Shown: positions 7,499 to 18,007, counted from the first letter of the stretch. The stretch: DNA of 57,824 nucleotides from Haemophilus quentini (GCA_001752465.1 MDJB01000006.1:1-57824); one strand, 5' to 3'. Notes: generated from the sequence alone by a model not told the origin. A program made the numbers and translations.

Positions 7499-8937
7499 TA
7501 AAAGTTTTTCTCAAATTTCAATACCACTTCATTCTGTTTATAGCGATATAACATTTCTACGTTACTCCGATGATTTGTATGAATAAAATTGACACTAGGC
7601 AAAATATTGTAAAATTTGAATTTAGGAATGGCAAATGTAAACAAATATTTTTGTTCATTGTCTTTTCTTGTTTTTCCTAAAAGTGCATTATAATCTTGAT
7701 AATCTATTTTTCTAAAAATACCTTGCGCAGTAATATCAATTCCGCTTTCAAAACTTTTATTAATACCTATTCTTACCCCCTTTCTAGCATATTGATCAAT
7801 TTTTGATTCTGTTGAAAACTTTTTCGCATAATCCAATCCACCAAATAAAATCCAATCATTTGGTAAGCGATAAACTAAAGTAGAAAAGAAAGAGAACATT
7901 TTTCCATCTTGATAAGATAAATTACGATCTTGATATTTTTCCCATTTATATTCTGTTTGCAAAGAAAAGTATAAATTCGGATTAAAAATCTTTGAATAAG
8001 AAATATTAAACCCTTTTCTTTCGCTATACCAATGATGATAGGCTCTTGTTTTTTCAATTAAAGGATAAAGATCTAATTGATTTTTTTGATCTTTAAAACG
8101 GTATCCTAATCCAAGTGATATATTATGTTCCGTAAATTCTGATTTTTTAGGGTAAAACTCACCATAAGCTAATCCTTTAAAAATAATGCCTTGATTATTT
8201 AATATTTCAGTATATTTATTTAATACAGCTTCATAACTAAATCCCGTGCTTTTTTGAATAGTTGGTCTAGTTCGTGTAAATTCTAATGTACCAAGATAAG
8301 AATTTTCGACAATTTCTTTACTAGTTTCATTGCCAGATTGATTTAAATTAGAATTATAAATTGTGCCAAAAGAAAGGGAACCTTGCCACGATTGGCGATA
8401 ATCAAGTTGTGATAAATATTGGTTTACTCGTGCCATTACATTTGGTTGTTGTGGCAATGCTATCTGATTAAAAAGAATTTTAGATTGATTGTTTTGCCAG
8501 TTTAGAAAATAGAGTTTAGCTAAATCTAATTTTCCGCGTGTGAAATCGGGTTCTTGTTGAACAAGTTGCTCGTAAAGTTGAATGGCTTTTTTGGTATTTC
8601 CTTGATTAAATGCAATATTCGCTTCTGCAAATAAAATCATTCCTTGTTCTGCTTGTGGAAATTGTTTATAACGGATTAATAAATGTTGAATATCATTCGT
8701 TTGTTTGTGATTAATTGCGAGAAAAAGAGCGGTCATTATTTCTTCTATATTATTACTCACCTCAAATTCTTGGTTGTTTATTGTTAATGTAGTAAAGAAT
8801 TTATCTTGTTGAATAAATTGTTGTTCTTGTCGTTGTTGATTTAATTGAGATTGTTGCTGTAAGCGGAAATCTTTTTCTTGATTTTCGGCAAATACCAAGA
8901 AAGGAATAAAAAGAAAAATAAAAGGGAATTTCGACAT
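7498..8937 (-). CDS. Slam outer-membrane secretion factor for hemophilin (type XI secretion)
   Basis: A 479-residue Slam (surface lipoprotein assembly modulator) homologue. It has a short signal peptide ending VFAENQ, a Gln-rich linker, a TPR-like helical domain (about residues 65-185, with QGNTKKAIQLYEQLVQQEPDFTRG as a typical repeat region) and a C-terminal DUF560 beta-barrel of alternating strands ending in YKQNEVVLKFEKNF with terminal Phe. Slams move cargo proteins with a TbpB-like barrel across the outer membrane. Its position as last gene after receptor and hemophilin, as in the Acinetobacter HphA cluster, assigns hemophilin as cargo. The start has AGGA 6 nt upstream. A hairpin separates it from hpl and may lower its expression. 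Confidence 0.88.
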   Translation of the reverse strand: MSKFPFIFLFIPFLVFAENQEKDFRLQQQSQLNQQRQEQQFIQQDKFFTTLTINNQEFEVSNNIEEIMTALFLAINHKQTNDIQHLLIRYKQFPQAEQGMILFAEANIAFNQGNTKKAIQLYEQLVQQEPDFTRGKLDLAKLYFLNWQNNQSKILFNQIALPQQPNVMARVNQYLSQLDYRQSWQGSLSFGTIYNSNLNQSGNETSKEIVENSYLGTLEFTRTRPTIQKSTGFSYEAVLNKYTEILNNQGIIFKGLAYGEFYPKKSEFTEHNISLGLGYRFKDQKNQLDLYPLIEKTRAYHHWYSERKGFNISYSKIFNPNLYFSLQTEYKWEKYQDRNLSYQDGKMFSFFSTLVYRLPNDWILFGGLDYAKKFSTESKIDQYARKGVRIGINKSFESGIDITAQGIFRKIDYQDYNALLGKTRKDNEQKYLFTFAIPKFKFYNILPSVNFIHTNHRSNVEMLYRYKQNEVVLKFEKNF

Positions 8938-8956
8938 AAAACATCCTGTTTACAGT

Positions 8957-8978
8957 AAGGCTTGCTTTCGCAAGCCTT
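8957..8978 (-). other. Intercistronic hairpin between hemophilin and slam
   Basis: On the minus strand AAGGCTTGC, GAAA tetraloop, GCAAGCCTT form nine perfect pairs in the 54-nt gap between the two genes. There is no T run after it on the coding strand, so it is more likely an mRNA 3'-end stabiliser or partial attenuator than a full terminator. This would allow more hemophilin than Slam to be made from one transcript. Confidence 0.65.
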
Positions 8979-8991
8979 TTGTTTATTAAAC

Positions 8992-9810
8992 TTAATTTTT
9001 AGTACCGCCAAAGGCTGTATTGTATTCAGGTTTTGAAGCAAAGGTTGCCATACCTGCTAAGCCTTCAGCTTTCGCACCATAGAAACGACCTTCTGATTTA
9101 CCAGTTACTCCTTCAGCTTTAGCTATTCCTTCAAAAGTTGCATTTGTTTTATCAATTTTACTCTCAATAGAAAGAGATAAATTAGGTTTGCTTAAATAAC
9201 CACTAATACTAGCTCTTTCAAAATCAACATCAAATGTCCCCTTCATTAATCGACTATTAAAGTTTCCGTACTTATTAATACCTTCCACTGTATAAGTGGC
9301 TTTACCACTTGGTAAGGTTTTTGTTGGATCTGAACCAGCATAATAAACACTGACATTTTTAGCCGCACTTGTTGCTGCATCTACATTTTCCCATTCACCA
9401 TAGTAAGTATCTTGATTTCCCACTTGCTTAAAGGATAAACGACCTAATCCACGATGATCCGGCATAATAAGTGTTAGATTTGGCATTTTATTCATTTTAG
9501 CCACAATTACACCATTTTTATCTTTTTTCGCTACCCCTGTAAGGTGTGAAATCCATTTATCGGCACGTTCTGCCATTTTTTCAAAAGATTGTCCTTTATT
9601 ATTTGCTGTTTTACTTAAGGCAGCTGGATCATTAGGAATACGACTGTCATATATCTCAACGCCAGACTTTCCATCTTTTTCTCCCGCCTTGATTTTTATA
9701 TATCGAGTTTGATTTGTATCAGTTGATGCATTTCCCACTACTTGTGCTTGCGCAACGCTTACTACACCACATACTACCGCTGCTAAAATTGTCTTATTAA
9801 TTACAGACAT
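8992..9810 (-). CDS. hpl: Hemophilin, secreted heme-binding hemophore
   Basis: A 272-residue secreted protein. The signal peptide (about residues 1-22) ends VAQA before QVVGNAS and has no lipobox, so the product should be soluble. The mature protein has an N-terminal heme-binding handle domain and a Gly-rich C-terminal eight-stranded barrel of the TbpB-like Slam-cargo type (for example KGTFDVDFERASISGYL and GRFYGAKAEGLAGMATF). His119 in IMPDHRGLGRL matches the axial heme ligand reported for H. haemolyticus hemophilin; the other histidine is H89. Hemophilin captures heme and starves H. influenzae of it. It lies between its receptor gene (66 nt upstream) and slam. AGGAG precedes the ATG. This is the best species marker in the window. 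Confidence 0.93.
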   Translation of the reverse strand: MSVINKTILAAVVCGVVSVAQAQVVGNASTDTNQTRYIKIKAGEKDGKSGVEIYDSRIPNDPAALSKTANNKGQSFEKMAERADKWISHLTGVAKKDKNGVIVAKMNKMPNLTLIMPDHRGLGRLSFKQVGNQDTYYGEWENVDAATSAAKNVSVYYAGSDPTKTLPSGKATYTVEGINKYGNFNSRLMKGTFDVDFERASISGYLSKPNLSLSIESKIDKTNATFEGIAKAEGVTGKSEGRFYGAKAEGLAGMATFASKPEYNTAFGGTKN

Positions 9811-9876
9811 AGTTTTTCTCCTACTTGAGATGTTGATATAAATGAAATTCTTTTGAATTTCACGGTTTAGAAATAA

Positions 9877-12800
9877 TTAAAATCTTGCGGTCATACCTAA
9901 TTTTATAGTTCTTCCTGGAGCTGGCATTGTTGAACGAGTAATAGGGTCAAGATAATATCGATCAGTTAAATTTGTTCCAACTAATTCAATTGTGAAATTA
10001 TCATTCACTCGATAATTAATATAAGCATCAACAACTAATACTGGATTCCAGCGATTAGTTTCTCCACTTGCCCACGTAATTCCTGCTTTTCTTAATGACT
10101 TAGCACGAGTATCCTTTACTTGAGAATGATATAACCAGCGTGATCCAAGTTCTAATTTTTCATCTAAAAAACGTAATCCTAAATTAGCTGTAATTGAATA
10201 TTTTGGCAGTATAGTATTCTTTAAATACCCACTTCCATTTCCTCCATTAACACAATAAGGTATTTTTTTAGAGACTCCTTGATTTTCATGATAATTAAAT
10301 ATTTCAAAACTATTATCACAAAATTTATTTTTTAAATTATAAACTACGCCTAAAGTTGCGAATAAATTGCCTTGATCGTAGCGAGATTGAAATTCTATTC
10401 CTGACAAAATTCGCTTATCAAACTGTTGCAAAGTATAATTTGAATCTCTATCAAAAATATTTTTTGTCAAATTATGAAAATAGTTTAAACGAACATCAGC
10501 ACGTCTAGCGTTAGGTAGAAAACCTTTTAAATCATGGACATATCCAATTTCAATATTTTTACTATGCTCAGGTTTTCTTTTATATAATGGAGTAATTGCA
10601 TCAAGAGAATATCCTATAGTATCCTCAAAAATACTTGGCATACGTTTTGTTTCAGTATAGCGGGTATATAAACGAATATTATCTGTAATAAATGCAGTTA
10701 TTCCAAAAGATGGAGACCAAGCGTGAGCTGTACGTTGTGCCTTTTTCATTTTTTCCCATTGCTCTAGTGTAGGTGTAATCTTGTTAATTTCTGAATTTAC
10801 TCTTTTAATAACTTTTTCCATTTTTCCTGTATATGCGTTATATTGCTCTTCAGTTAATTTATCTTGAATCAATTGTTTAGCCTCTTGATTACTTTCTAAA
10901 TCAAATTTACCATACGCATTTCTCTTTATAGAAAAGGTTTCTTTCTTTTCTTTATTATTATCTATAATATCTAATATCATTGGATCAACATTAACATCTT
11001 TAGGCTCCTCAGGTTTCGTTATATTATTTTCCTTTAGTTTATTTTCAACATATTCTTTTTCTTTTTTATGATAAATCTTATAATCCTCATCATATTTTTC
11101 ATTAAGGGGAAATTCACCTGTATCAGGATCAATCTCACAGGTTCCATCATCTTCAAGTAAACAATATTTAGGATCCTTATCATTTGGTTGATTTGGTCGA
11201 TACTCCTTAGTAAATTCGTATTCTTTTTTATTATAATATTCGAGAGCTTTATTATATTCTTCTTTTGATTTTTTATATTTATTATACTCATCAACCATTT
11301 CTTGTGTTATTTTATGTCTCTTTACTACTTCTAATAATATCTCTCCGCCATATTTCACATCTCCTCTCATCTTATCCTGTAATAACTTAATTAATCCATC
11401 ATCTCGAGATTTATAATGAGTATATTTTGCTCCAGCATCTAAAATTAACCAATCTACTGGGTTATACTGAAAATTAAATCCTATATTTAATTCTTTTCGT
11501 TTCCCCATCCGTTCTCCACTAATATAGTTATCAATGCTATTACAATAAATTTGACTATGCTCCTTTGAACCATTTCCAAACCCACCTTCCCCAGCATTAC
11601 AAAGTTTTTTTACATCCCCCAATTTTTGGGCATAAACATTAGTTGAATTTAAATCTTCCCATTTATAAGCTGCCATCACATCTAAATTTAATTTTTTATG
11701 CAACTCAAAACGGTTACTGGCATTTACACCATAATGGTTATCTTTCGCCCATTGCGCTTGGGCTTCTTGGGTATTAAATAAGCCATAAAGATTTGGCGTT
11801 TTTGTATTAGATGTATAATATTTTCTCCATGCTTCTTGTACTTTTTTCATATACTCAGATACTGCGCGTAAATAATTTTCATTGTAGCAGGCTTCTCCTG
11901 GGTAGCAGGGGGCAGGCTTACCACCAATATTCAAACCTTTACCATTAAAATCGTTGTCCCTTGCTAAGACATCAGCTGGGGAAGCACCAGAAGTATTGGT
12001 TTTTGCTTTGTTAAACACCGCATAAGCACCAAAAGCAAAATTAATCCAGCGGTTATTTTGTGGGTTGTATTCAAAGTGAGTATCCACGGCGGTTTGTTTT
12101 ACATTGGCAAGTGGCCATTGCAACACCGTGCCTTGTTGGTAACCAGTTTGCCATAAACGTGAAGGCATAATTTCACCGTAAATCATATCGCTATGACGCA
12201 CGCCGAATTTTAGTTTGGTCTCATCATTAAATTTGAATGTAGCTTTACCTAAATAAGATTTGGATTCAAAAGAAGTATTCGGCACTTCTTTTTTCGGTGT
12301 GTAAACGGTAGCAATCCAAGGAATATAAGGATCATCAGTAGTGTAATTTGAACCGAAGTTATGGATTTTGTCATAGTCCCAAATTGTCATCCCCTCACCA
12401 TAATTATGCCCACCTTTTGAACCCGCAAAATAATTTCCTTTATTGCGATAAGCATAAGCAACTAAGCCTTCAAAATGCTCATCTTTTGTTGCGATGGCTA
12501 AGCGATAGGCATTGTCATTAAAGAATTTATTGCGACCTTGAGATCGTGCAGGATATCGATCCGACGTTTTAAAATATGCTGCATATTCTCCCGCAGTTAC
12601 ATCTTCTGGATGTTCTAAACTCCGGTAATCGACACCAATAGGAATAGGATAACCACGTTGCTTAATAGAATTATTAGCTGTTTCAGCTTTAAATTCGATA
12701 CCAAATTTTTCACCTTTTTTAATAATGTCATCAGGTTCTAATGTGGTAAGACGAATTGTACCCGCTGCGCCACTATCTAAAGTGCGGTTCAAATTTGGGC

Positions 12801-13233
12801 CTTTTTCAACAGTAACACCGCTAATTAAAAATGGATCAAGATAGTTACGGTTGCTCACCCCCGCAAAACCACGCCAAACAGTGATCGCTTGTTCTGTGCC
12901 ATCAACTAAAACAGGAATTCGACCTTGTCCCTGTACCCCACGAATATTAGGATCCAACGCACCGCTATTGCGTGCATCACCACTATATACACCCGTTGTG
13001 CCTGTCAATAAATCCGCTACAGAATGACCTTTGTAAGTTTCAATTTCTTTCTTGCTTTTATATTCGGTTACTTGGTTTTCTGAAAACATTTTATCTTTAC
13101 CTGCTTCGGCTTTACTTTCAGAAGTACCCAAAACAGAGATCGTATCAAGCTGATTTATTTGTGGGGAAGCATAGATACTTTGATGAATAAGCAAGGTGAG
13201 AGGACATAGCATAAAGGAAAATTTATGTTTCAT
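9877..13233 (-). CDS. TonB-dependent outer-membrane receptor, hemophilin receptor candidate
   Basis: An 1118-residue TonB-dependent receptor with signal peptide (MKHKFSFMLCPLTLLIHQS...YAS), TonB box LDTISVLG, plug domain (ADLLTGTTGVYSG, DPNIRGVQGQGRIPVLVDG, VEKGPNLNR) and a C-terminal barrel ending TNLTDRYYLDP...IKLGMTARF. It is longer than usual (700-1000). The extra length includes a highly charged Lys/Glu/Tyr-rich insertion of roughly 190 residues (about 645-835) that interrupts the barrel, probably in an external loop. It is first in the operon with hemophilin and Slam and is preceded by AAGGAG and a Fur-like box, which fits uptake of heme from hemophilin. No CCAA repeat tract of the hgp type is present, so it is not phase-variable by that route. 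Confidence 0.9.
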   Translation of the reverse strand: MKHKFSFMLCPLTLLIHQSIYASPQINQLDTISVLGTSESKAEAGKDKMFSENQVTEYKSKKEIETYKGHSVADLLTGTTGVYSGDARNSGALDPNIRGVQGQGRIPVLVDGTEQAITVWRGFAGVSNRNYLDPFLISGVTVEKGPNLNRTLDSGAAGTIRLTTLEPDDIIKKGEKFGIEFKAETANNSIKQRGYPIPIGVDYRSLEHPEDVTAGEYAAYFKTSDRYPARSQGRNKFFNDNAYRLAIATKDEHFEGLVAYAYRNKGNYFAGSKGGHNYGEGMTIWDYDKIHNFGSNYTTDDPYIPWIATVYTPKKEVPNTSFESKSYLGKATFKFNDETKLKFGVRHSDMIYGEIMPSRLWQTGYQQGTVLQWPLANVKQTAVDTHFEYNPQNNRWINFAFGAYAVFNKAKTNTSGASPADVLARDNDFNGKGLNIGGKPAPCYPGEACYNENYLRAVSEYMKKVQEAWRKYYTSNTKTPNLYGLFNTQEAQAQWAKDNHYGVNASNRFELHKKLNLDVMAAYKWEDLNSTNVYAQKLGDVKKLCNAGEGGFGNGSKEHSQIYCNSIDNYISGERMGKRKELNIGFNFQYNPVDWLILDAGAKYTHYKSRDDGLIKLLQDKMRGDVKYGGEILLEVVKRHKITQEMVDEYNKYKKSKEEYNKALEYYNKKEYEFTKEYRPNQPNDKDPKYCLLEDDGTCEIDPDTGEFPLNEKYDEDYKIYHKKEKEYVENKLKENNITKPEEPKDVNVDPMILDIIDNNKEKKETFSIKRNAYGKFDLESNQEAKQLIQDKLTEEQYNAYTGKMEKVIKRVNSEINKITPTLEQWEKMKKAQRTAHAWSPSFGITAFITDNIRLYTRYTETKRMPSIFEDTIGYSLDAITPLYKRKPEHSKNIEIGYVHDLKGFLPNARRADVRLNYFHNLTKNIFDRDSNYTLQQFDKRILSGIEFQSRYDQGNLFATLGVVYNLKNKFCDNSFEIFNYHENQGVSKKIPYCVNGGNGSGYLKNTILPKYSITANLGLRFLDEKLELGSRWLYHSQVKDTRAKSLRKAGITWASGETNRWNPVLVVDAYINYRVNDNFTIELVGTNLTDRYYLDPITRSTMPAPGRTIKLGMTARF

Positions 13234-13254
13234 TTTTCGAATCTCCTTATCAAA

Positions 13255-13269
13255 CGATAAAAATTATCA
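13255..13269 (-). promoter_or_regulatory. Candidate Fur box upstream of the hemophilin operon
   Basis: On the minus strand the 15-mer TGATAATTTTTATCG matches 12 of 14 defined positions of the 7-1-7 Fur consensus TGATAATnATTATCA. It lies 21 nt before the receptor start codon, downstream of a possible promoter (TTGATT, 17 nt, TATTCT). The fur gene itself is in this window. Confidence 0.55.
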
Positions 13270-13319
13270 ATTAAGAATAATCCTATTTTTTCATATAATC
13301 AAAGAAAAATTATTTATTT

Positions 13320-13335
13320 TGTGATCGATATAACA
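13320..13335. promoter_or_regulatory. Candidate CRP site
   Basis: TGTGA-TCGATA-TAACA matches the CRP consensus TGTGA-N6-TCACA at nine of ten positions. It lies between the divergent receptor and thrE-like genes and could serve either. Confidence 0.4.
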
Positions 13336-13453
13336 AAATTTTTCACTAAAAAATTTTTGACTTAAATCATAAGTGCGGTTCTTTTTTTTGGGAATTTTTC
13401 AGAAAACATTTTTATAATTCTTTCTAGGTATATTTTGATAGAAGAAGAAAGAT

Positions 13454-14224
13454 ATGGAACACGAATATCAACGGGCGGTGACTCGCGTGTGCGTACAAAC
13501 GGCACTGCTCTTGTTACAACATGGGGCAGAAAGTACTGTGGTGGTACAAATGGCGCAGCGTTTAGGCATCGCACTTGGCGTAGAAAGTGTAGAATGTGCG
13601 CTTACGGCAAATGCGGTGGTGCTGACGACCTTATCAGATAATCATTGCATTACCACCGCACGAAAAAATACAGATAAAGGCATTAATATGCAAATGGTCA
13701 CTGATGTTCAGCGCATTGTGATTGCCGTTGAACATCATCTGTATGACTTAGAAATCGCACAAAGAAAACTGGATCAATTAAAACCGCTTAAATACAACCG
13801 ATGGTTAGTTGTATTCATGATAGGCTTATCTTGTGCGGCGTTCGCCCATTTATCTGGCGGAGACTGGGTGATTTGTGGCATCACCTTTATGGCGGCAGCC
13901 ATTGCAATGTTTGTGCGACAAGAATTTTCTAAACGGCACTATAATCCCCTTATCGTCTTTTCCATCACCTCTTTTGTCGCCTCACTGATTTCTGGCGTGA
14001 GCTTGAAATATAACTTAGGTAATGATCCTCAAATTGCCTTGGCATCTAGTGTGTTATTACTTGTGCCAGGGTTTCCTCTGATTAATTCTTTGGCTGATAT
14101 ATTAAAAGGTTATGTCAATATGGGATTAGGCCGTTGGACAATTGCCACTATTCTCACTTTTGGCGCATGTCTTGGTATTGTATTCGCGTTAAGCGTATTA
14201 CATATCACAACTTGGGGGCATTAA
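13454..14224 (+). CDS. ThrE-type exporter, large subunit (YjjP family, DUF1212)
   Basis: A 256-residue membrane protein of the threonine/serine exporter N-terminal half (ThrE/YjjP). The soluble N-terminal part has the family pattern ALLLLQHGAESTVVVQMAQRLG, with the conserved HGAE/ES motif, and about five membrane segments follow from residue 118. In E. coli the YjjP/YjjB pair exports succinate; corynebacterial ThrE exports threonine. The substrate here is not shown. The start ATG 13454 has a purine-rich site (GAAGAAGAAAG) upstream. It is followed after 1 nt by its small partner, so the two are co-translated. It matches the HI0108-HI0109 pair of H. influenzae from memory. Confidence 0.85.
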   Translation: MEHEYQRAVTRVCVQTALLLLQHGAESTVVVQMAQRLGIALGVESVECALTANAVVLTTLSDNHCITTARKNTDKGINMQMVTDVQRIVIAVEHHLYDLEIAQRKLDQLKPLKYNRWLVVFMIGLSCAAFAHLSGGDWVICGITFMAAAIAMFVRQEFSKRHYNPLIVFSITSFVASLISGVSLKYNLGNDPQIALASSVLLLVPGFPLINSLADILKGYVNMGLGRWTIATILTFGACLGIVFALSVLHITTWGH

Positions 14225-14225
14225 A

Positions 14226-14705
14226 ATGTTATTAGATATAACAATATTTATATTGAAATTATTCGATGATATGTTATTTGCCGCAATTCCAGCTGTGGGC
14301 TTTGCTTTAGTATTTAATGTTCCGCCCAAGGCCTTAAAATATTGCGCAATTTTAGCCGCACTTGGGCATGTGACACGCACATTATTACTGCATATTAATA
14401 TGCCTATTGTATTTGCCACATTCTTTGCCACTTGCGTAATTGGATTTTTAGGCGTGCATCTTTCCCATCGTTATTTAGCCCATCCCAAAGCCTTTACCGT
14501 TGCCGCAATTATCCCGATGATTCCCGGTGTTCATGCTTATAAAGCAATGATTTCAATGGTACAAATTCACCATTTCGGCTTTTCCGATGCTTTATTTGAA
14601 CAAATGATTAGTTCCTTTATTAATACCAGTTTTATCCTAGGCGCAATAGTATTTGGATTGGCTTTACCGGGCTTATTGTTTTATCGACAAAAACCGGTGG
14701 TGTAA
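14226..14705 (+). CDS. ThrE-type exporter, small subunit (YjjB family, DUF3815)
   Basis: A 159-residue, almost wholly hydrophobic protein with four to five membrane segments. It corresponds to the C-terminal half of ThrE and to E. coli YjjB. The motif AAIIPMIPGVHAYKAMISMV is typical of the family. It starts 1 nt after the large subunit stop and is ended by a strong bidirectional terminator. It should act with the preceding protein as a split exporter in the inner membrane. Confidence 0.85.
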   Translation: MLLDITIFILKLFDDMLFAAIPAVGFALVFNVPPKALKYCAILAALGHVTRTLLLHINMPIVFATFFATCVIGFLGVHLSHRYLAHPKAFTVAAIIPMIPGVHAYKAMISMVQIHHFGFSDALFEQMISSFINTSFILGAIVFGLALPGLLFYRQKPVV

Positions 14706-14721
14706 CCTAAAACAGTGCAAC

Positions 14722-14749
14722 AAAAAAACCGGCATCAGCCGGTTTTTTT
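14722..14749. terminator. Bidirectional terminator
   Basis: AAAAAAACCGGC, ATCA loop, GCCGGTTTTTTT: perfect stem with A and T runs, between the convergent yjjB-like and DUF465 genes. Confidence 0.95.
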
Positions 14750-14750
14750 A

Positions 14751-14969
14751 CTATTCTTGTGATTTTTTCTTGAGATATTCATAAAGCTCATCTTTAATCC
14801 GTAATTTTTCTTTTTTCAAAGCCTCAATTTCCATATGAGTGGCGAGCTGAATGTTTTCCTGCATATTCTTAATTTCATGATCTAATTCGTTATGCTTTTC
14901 AAAAAGACGATCGAAATAAGCATCATTACTTTTAAGTTTGGTGATTAATTCTCGGTATTCGGGAAACAT
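14751..14969 (-). CDS. DUF465 (YdcH-like) small helical protein
   Basis: A 72-residue charged, mostly alpha-helical protein of the DUF465/YdcH family. It begins MFPEYRELITKLKSNDAYFDRLFEKHNELDHEI and carries the family pattern of a helix ending in a Lys-rich stretch (EIEALKKEKLRIKDELY). It probably forms a helical hairpin or coiled coil. The function of the family is unknown. It is monocistronic, with a strong terminator just after the stop. The 120 nt upstream contain no further gene. Confidence 0.85.
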   Translation of the reverse strand: MFPEYRELITKLKSNDAYFDRLFEKHNELDHEIKNMQENIQLATHMEIEALKKEKLRIKDELYEYLKKKSQE

Positions 14970-15089
14970 AGCGTTGCTCCTATAGTGGTTTTAACTGGTT
15001 TCAGTTTACTACATTCGCCCCAAATAAACAGAAGACGATCTTAAAAATTTGACAACGATCACAAAAATTTATTTCTTGCAAACAGCCCT

Positions 15090-16797
<1,708 letters not shown>

Positions 16798-16811
16798 TCC
16801 TTCTATAAAAT

Positions 16812-16848
16812 AAAAAAGCGTGGATTTTCAAATTTCCACGCTTTTTTA
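16812..16848. terminator. Bidirectional terminator between serS and selD
   Basis: AAAAAAGCGTGGA (16812-16824) and TCCACGCTTTTTT (16835-16847) form a 13-bp stem with A/T runs. Confidence 0.95.
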
Positions 16849-17889
16849 TTAAGCTATTTCAACGACGACGTCAGATTCTAATTTAGAGTTTAATTTACCC
16901 ACTTCATATAAATCAATCCCCGCTTCTTTGGCTATTTCAATGACCGTTTGAACGCTATTAGGCTCAACTGCCACTAATAAACCGCCAGATGTTTGAGGAT
17001 CGCACAAAATTGCTTTTTGTTCTTCCGTTAATAAACCCACTTTATGCCCATAACTTTCAAAATTACGCCCTGTTCCACCCGAGACGCAACCTTGAGCAAT
17101 ATAATCTTTTACGCCGTCCAAGGTTTTAATTTTGTCCGCAAAAACTACCGCACTTAGATTTGAACCTTCACAGATTTCAATTAAATGACCAAGTAAACCA
17201 AATCCTGTGACATCCGTCATTGCTGTTACGCCATCCACTTGGGAAAATTGGCTGCCAATGTAATTCATTTGGAACATAGCGGCAGTAGCTAAACCTTGAT
17301 GTTCTGGTTTTAGTTTTCCTTTTTTCTCCGCCGTCGTCAAAATACCGATACCAAGCGGTTTCGTCATATAAAGCTTACAACCTGATTTTGCAGACGCATT
17401 ACGTTTAACTTTTTCAGTGTCAATCACGCCTGTCACCGCTAAACCAAAAATAGGTTCGGGTGAATCAATGGAATGTCCACCCGCCAAAGCAATACCCGCT
17501 TGATGGCAAGCAAAACGACCGCCATCAACAATTTTCTGTGCAACTTCTGCAGGTAATACATTAGTTGGAAAACCTAAAATAGCGATTCCCATAATCGGCT
17601 TACCGCCCATAGCAAAAATATCACTGATGGCATTGGTTGCGGCAATTCGTCCAAAATCAAAAGGATCATCTACAATCGGCATGAAAAAGTCTGTGGTACT
17701 GATAATTGCAGTTCCATTACCAAGATCATACACCGCTGCATCGTCTGCGGTTTCATTGCCAACGAGCAAATTTGGATCATAAAATTTTTCCAGTTCTGAA
17801 TGTAAAATTGTCCCTAACACCTTAGGCGAAATTTTACAGCCTCAACCTGCACCATGGCTGTATTGCGTCAGCCGAATTTTTTCTTCCAT
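16849..17889 (-). CDS. selD: Selenide, water dikinase with UGA-encoded selenocysteine
   Basis: A 346-residue SelD that makes selenophosphate from selenide and ATP. The true start is ATG 17889: [19 protein letters not shown]. Codon 16 is TGA (17842-17844), at the catalytic Cys/Sec position before GCK; H. influenzae SelD is a known selenoprotein with this same N-terminus. A hairpin 15 nt downstream serves as candidate SECIS. Without readthrough the frame appears to begin at a GTG (17820) and loses the active-site loop. Other motifs are [14 protein letters not shown] and [17 protein letters not shown]. selA and selB are not in the window, so the rest of the pathway must lie elsewhere. Confidence 0.95.
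17813..17826 (-). promoter_or_regulatory. SECIS-like hairpin in the selD coding region
   Basis: On the coding strand CCTAA, loop GGTG, TTAGG starts 15 nt after the UGA. The apical GGU-containing loop on a short stem is what bacterial SelB recognises in fdhF-type SECIS elements. Confidence 0.7.
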
Positions 17890-17987
17890 TTCTTATTTAC
17901 CTTGTTGAATATTCGTTTTCGAGAATCTGCTCTTATATTTACCTGACATATTATAAGACCTTCTATTATATTTTATCCAAAATAAAA

Positions 17988-18007
17988 TAGGGAGGATAAC
18001 CTCCCTA
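17988..18007 (-). terminator. Terminator after the dcu gene
   Basis: TAGGGAGG, ATAA, CCTCCCTA form eight perfect pairs, followed on the minus strand by TTTTATTTT. It ends the racemase-dcu transcript and separates it from selD. Confidence 0.85.

Noticed and set aside
9877-13233. CCAA-type phase variation of the hemophilin receptor
   Set aside because: The start of the gene was read for tetranucleotide repeats as in hgp genes and none was found; the frame is continuous.
17842-17844. Nonsense mutation in selD
   Set aside because: The TGA is at the known Sec position and is followed by a SECIS-like hairpin, so it is recoding and not damage.
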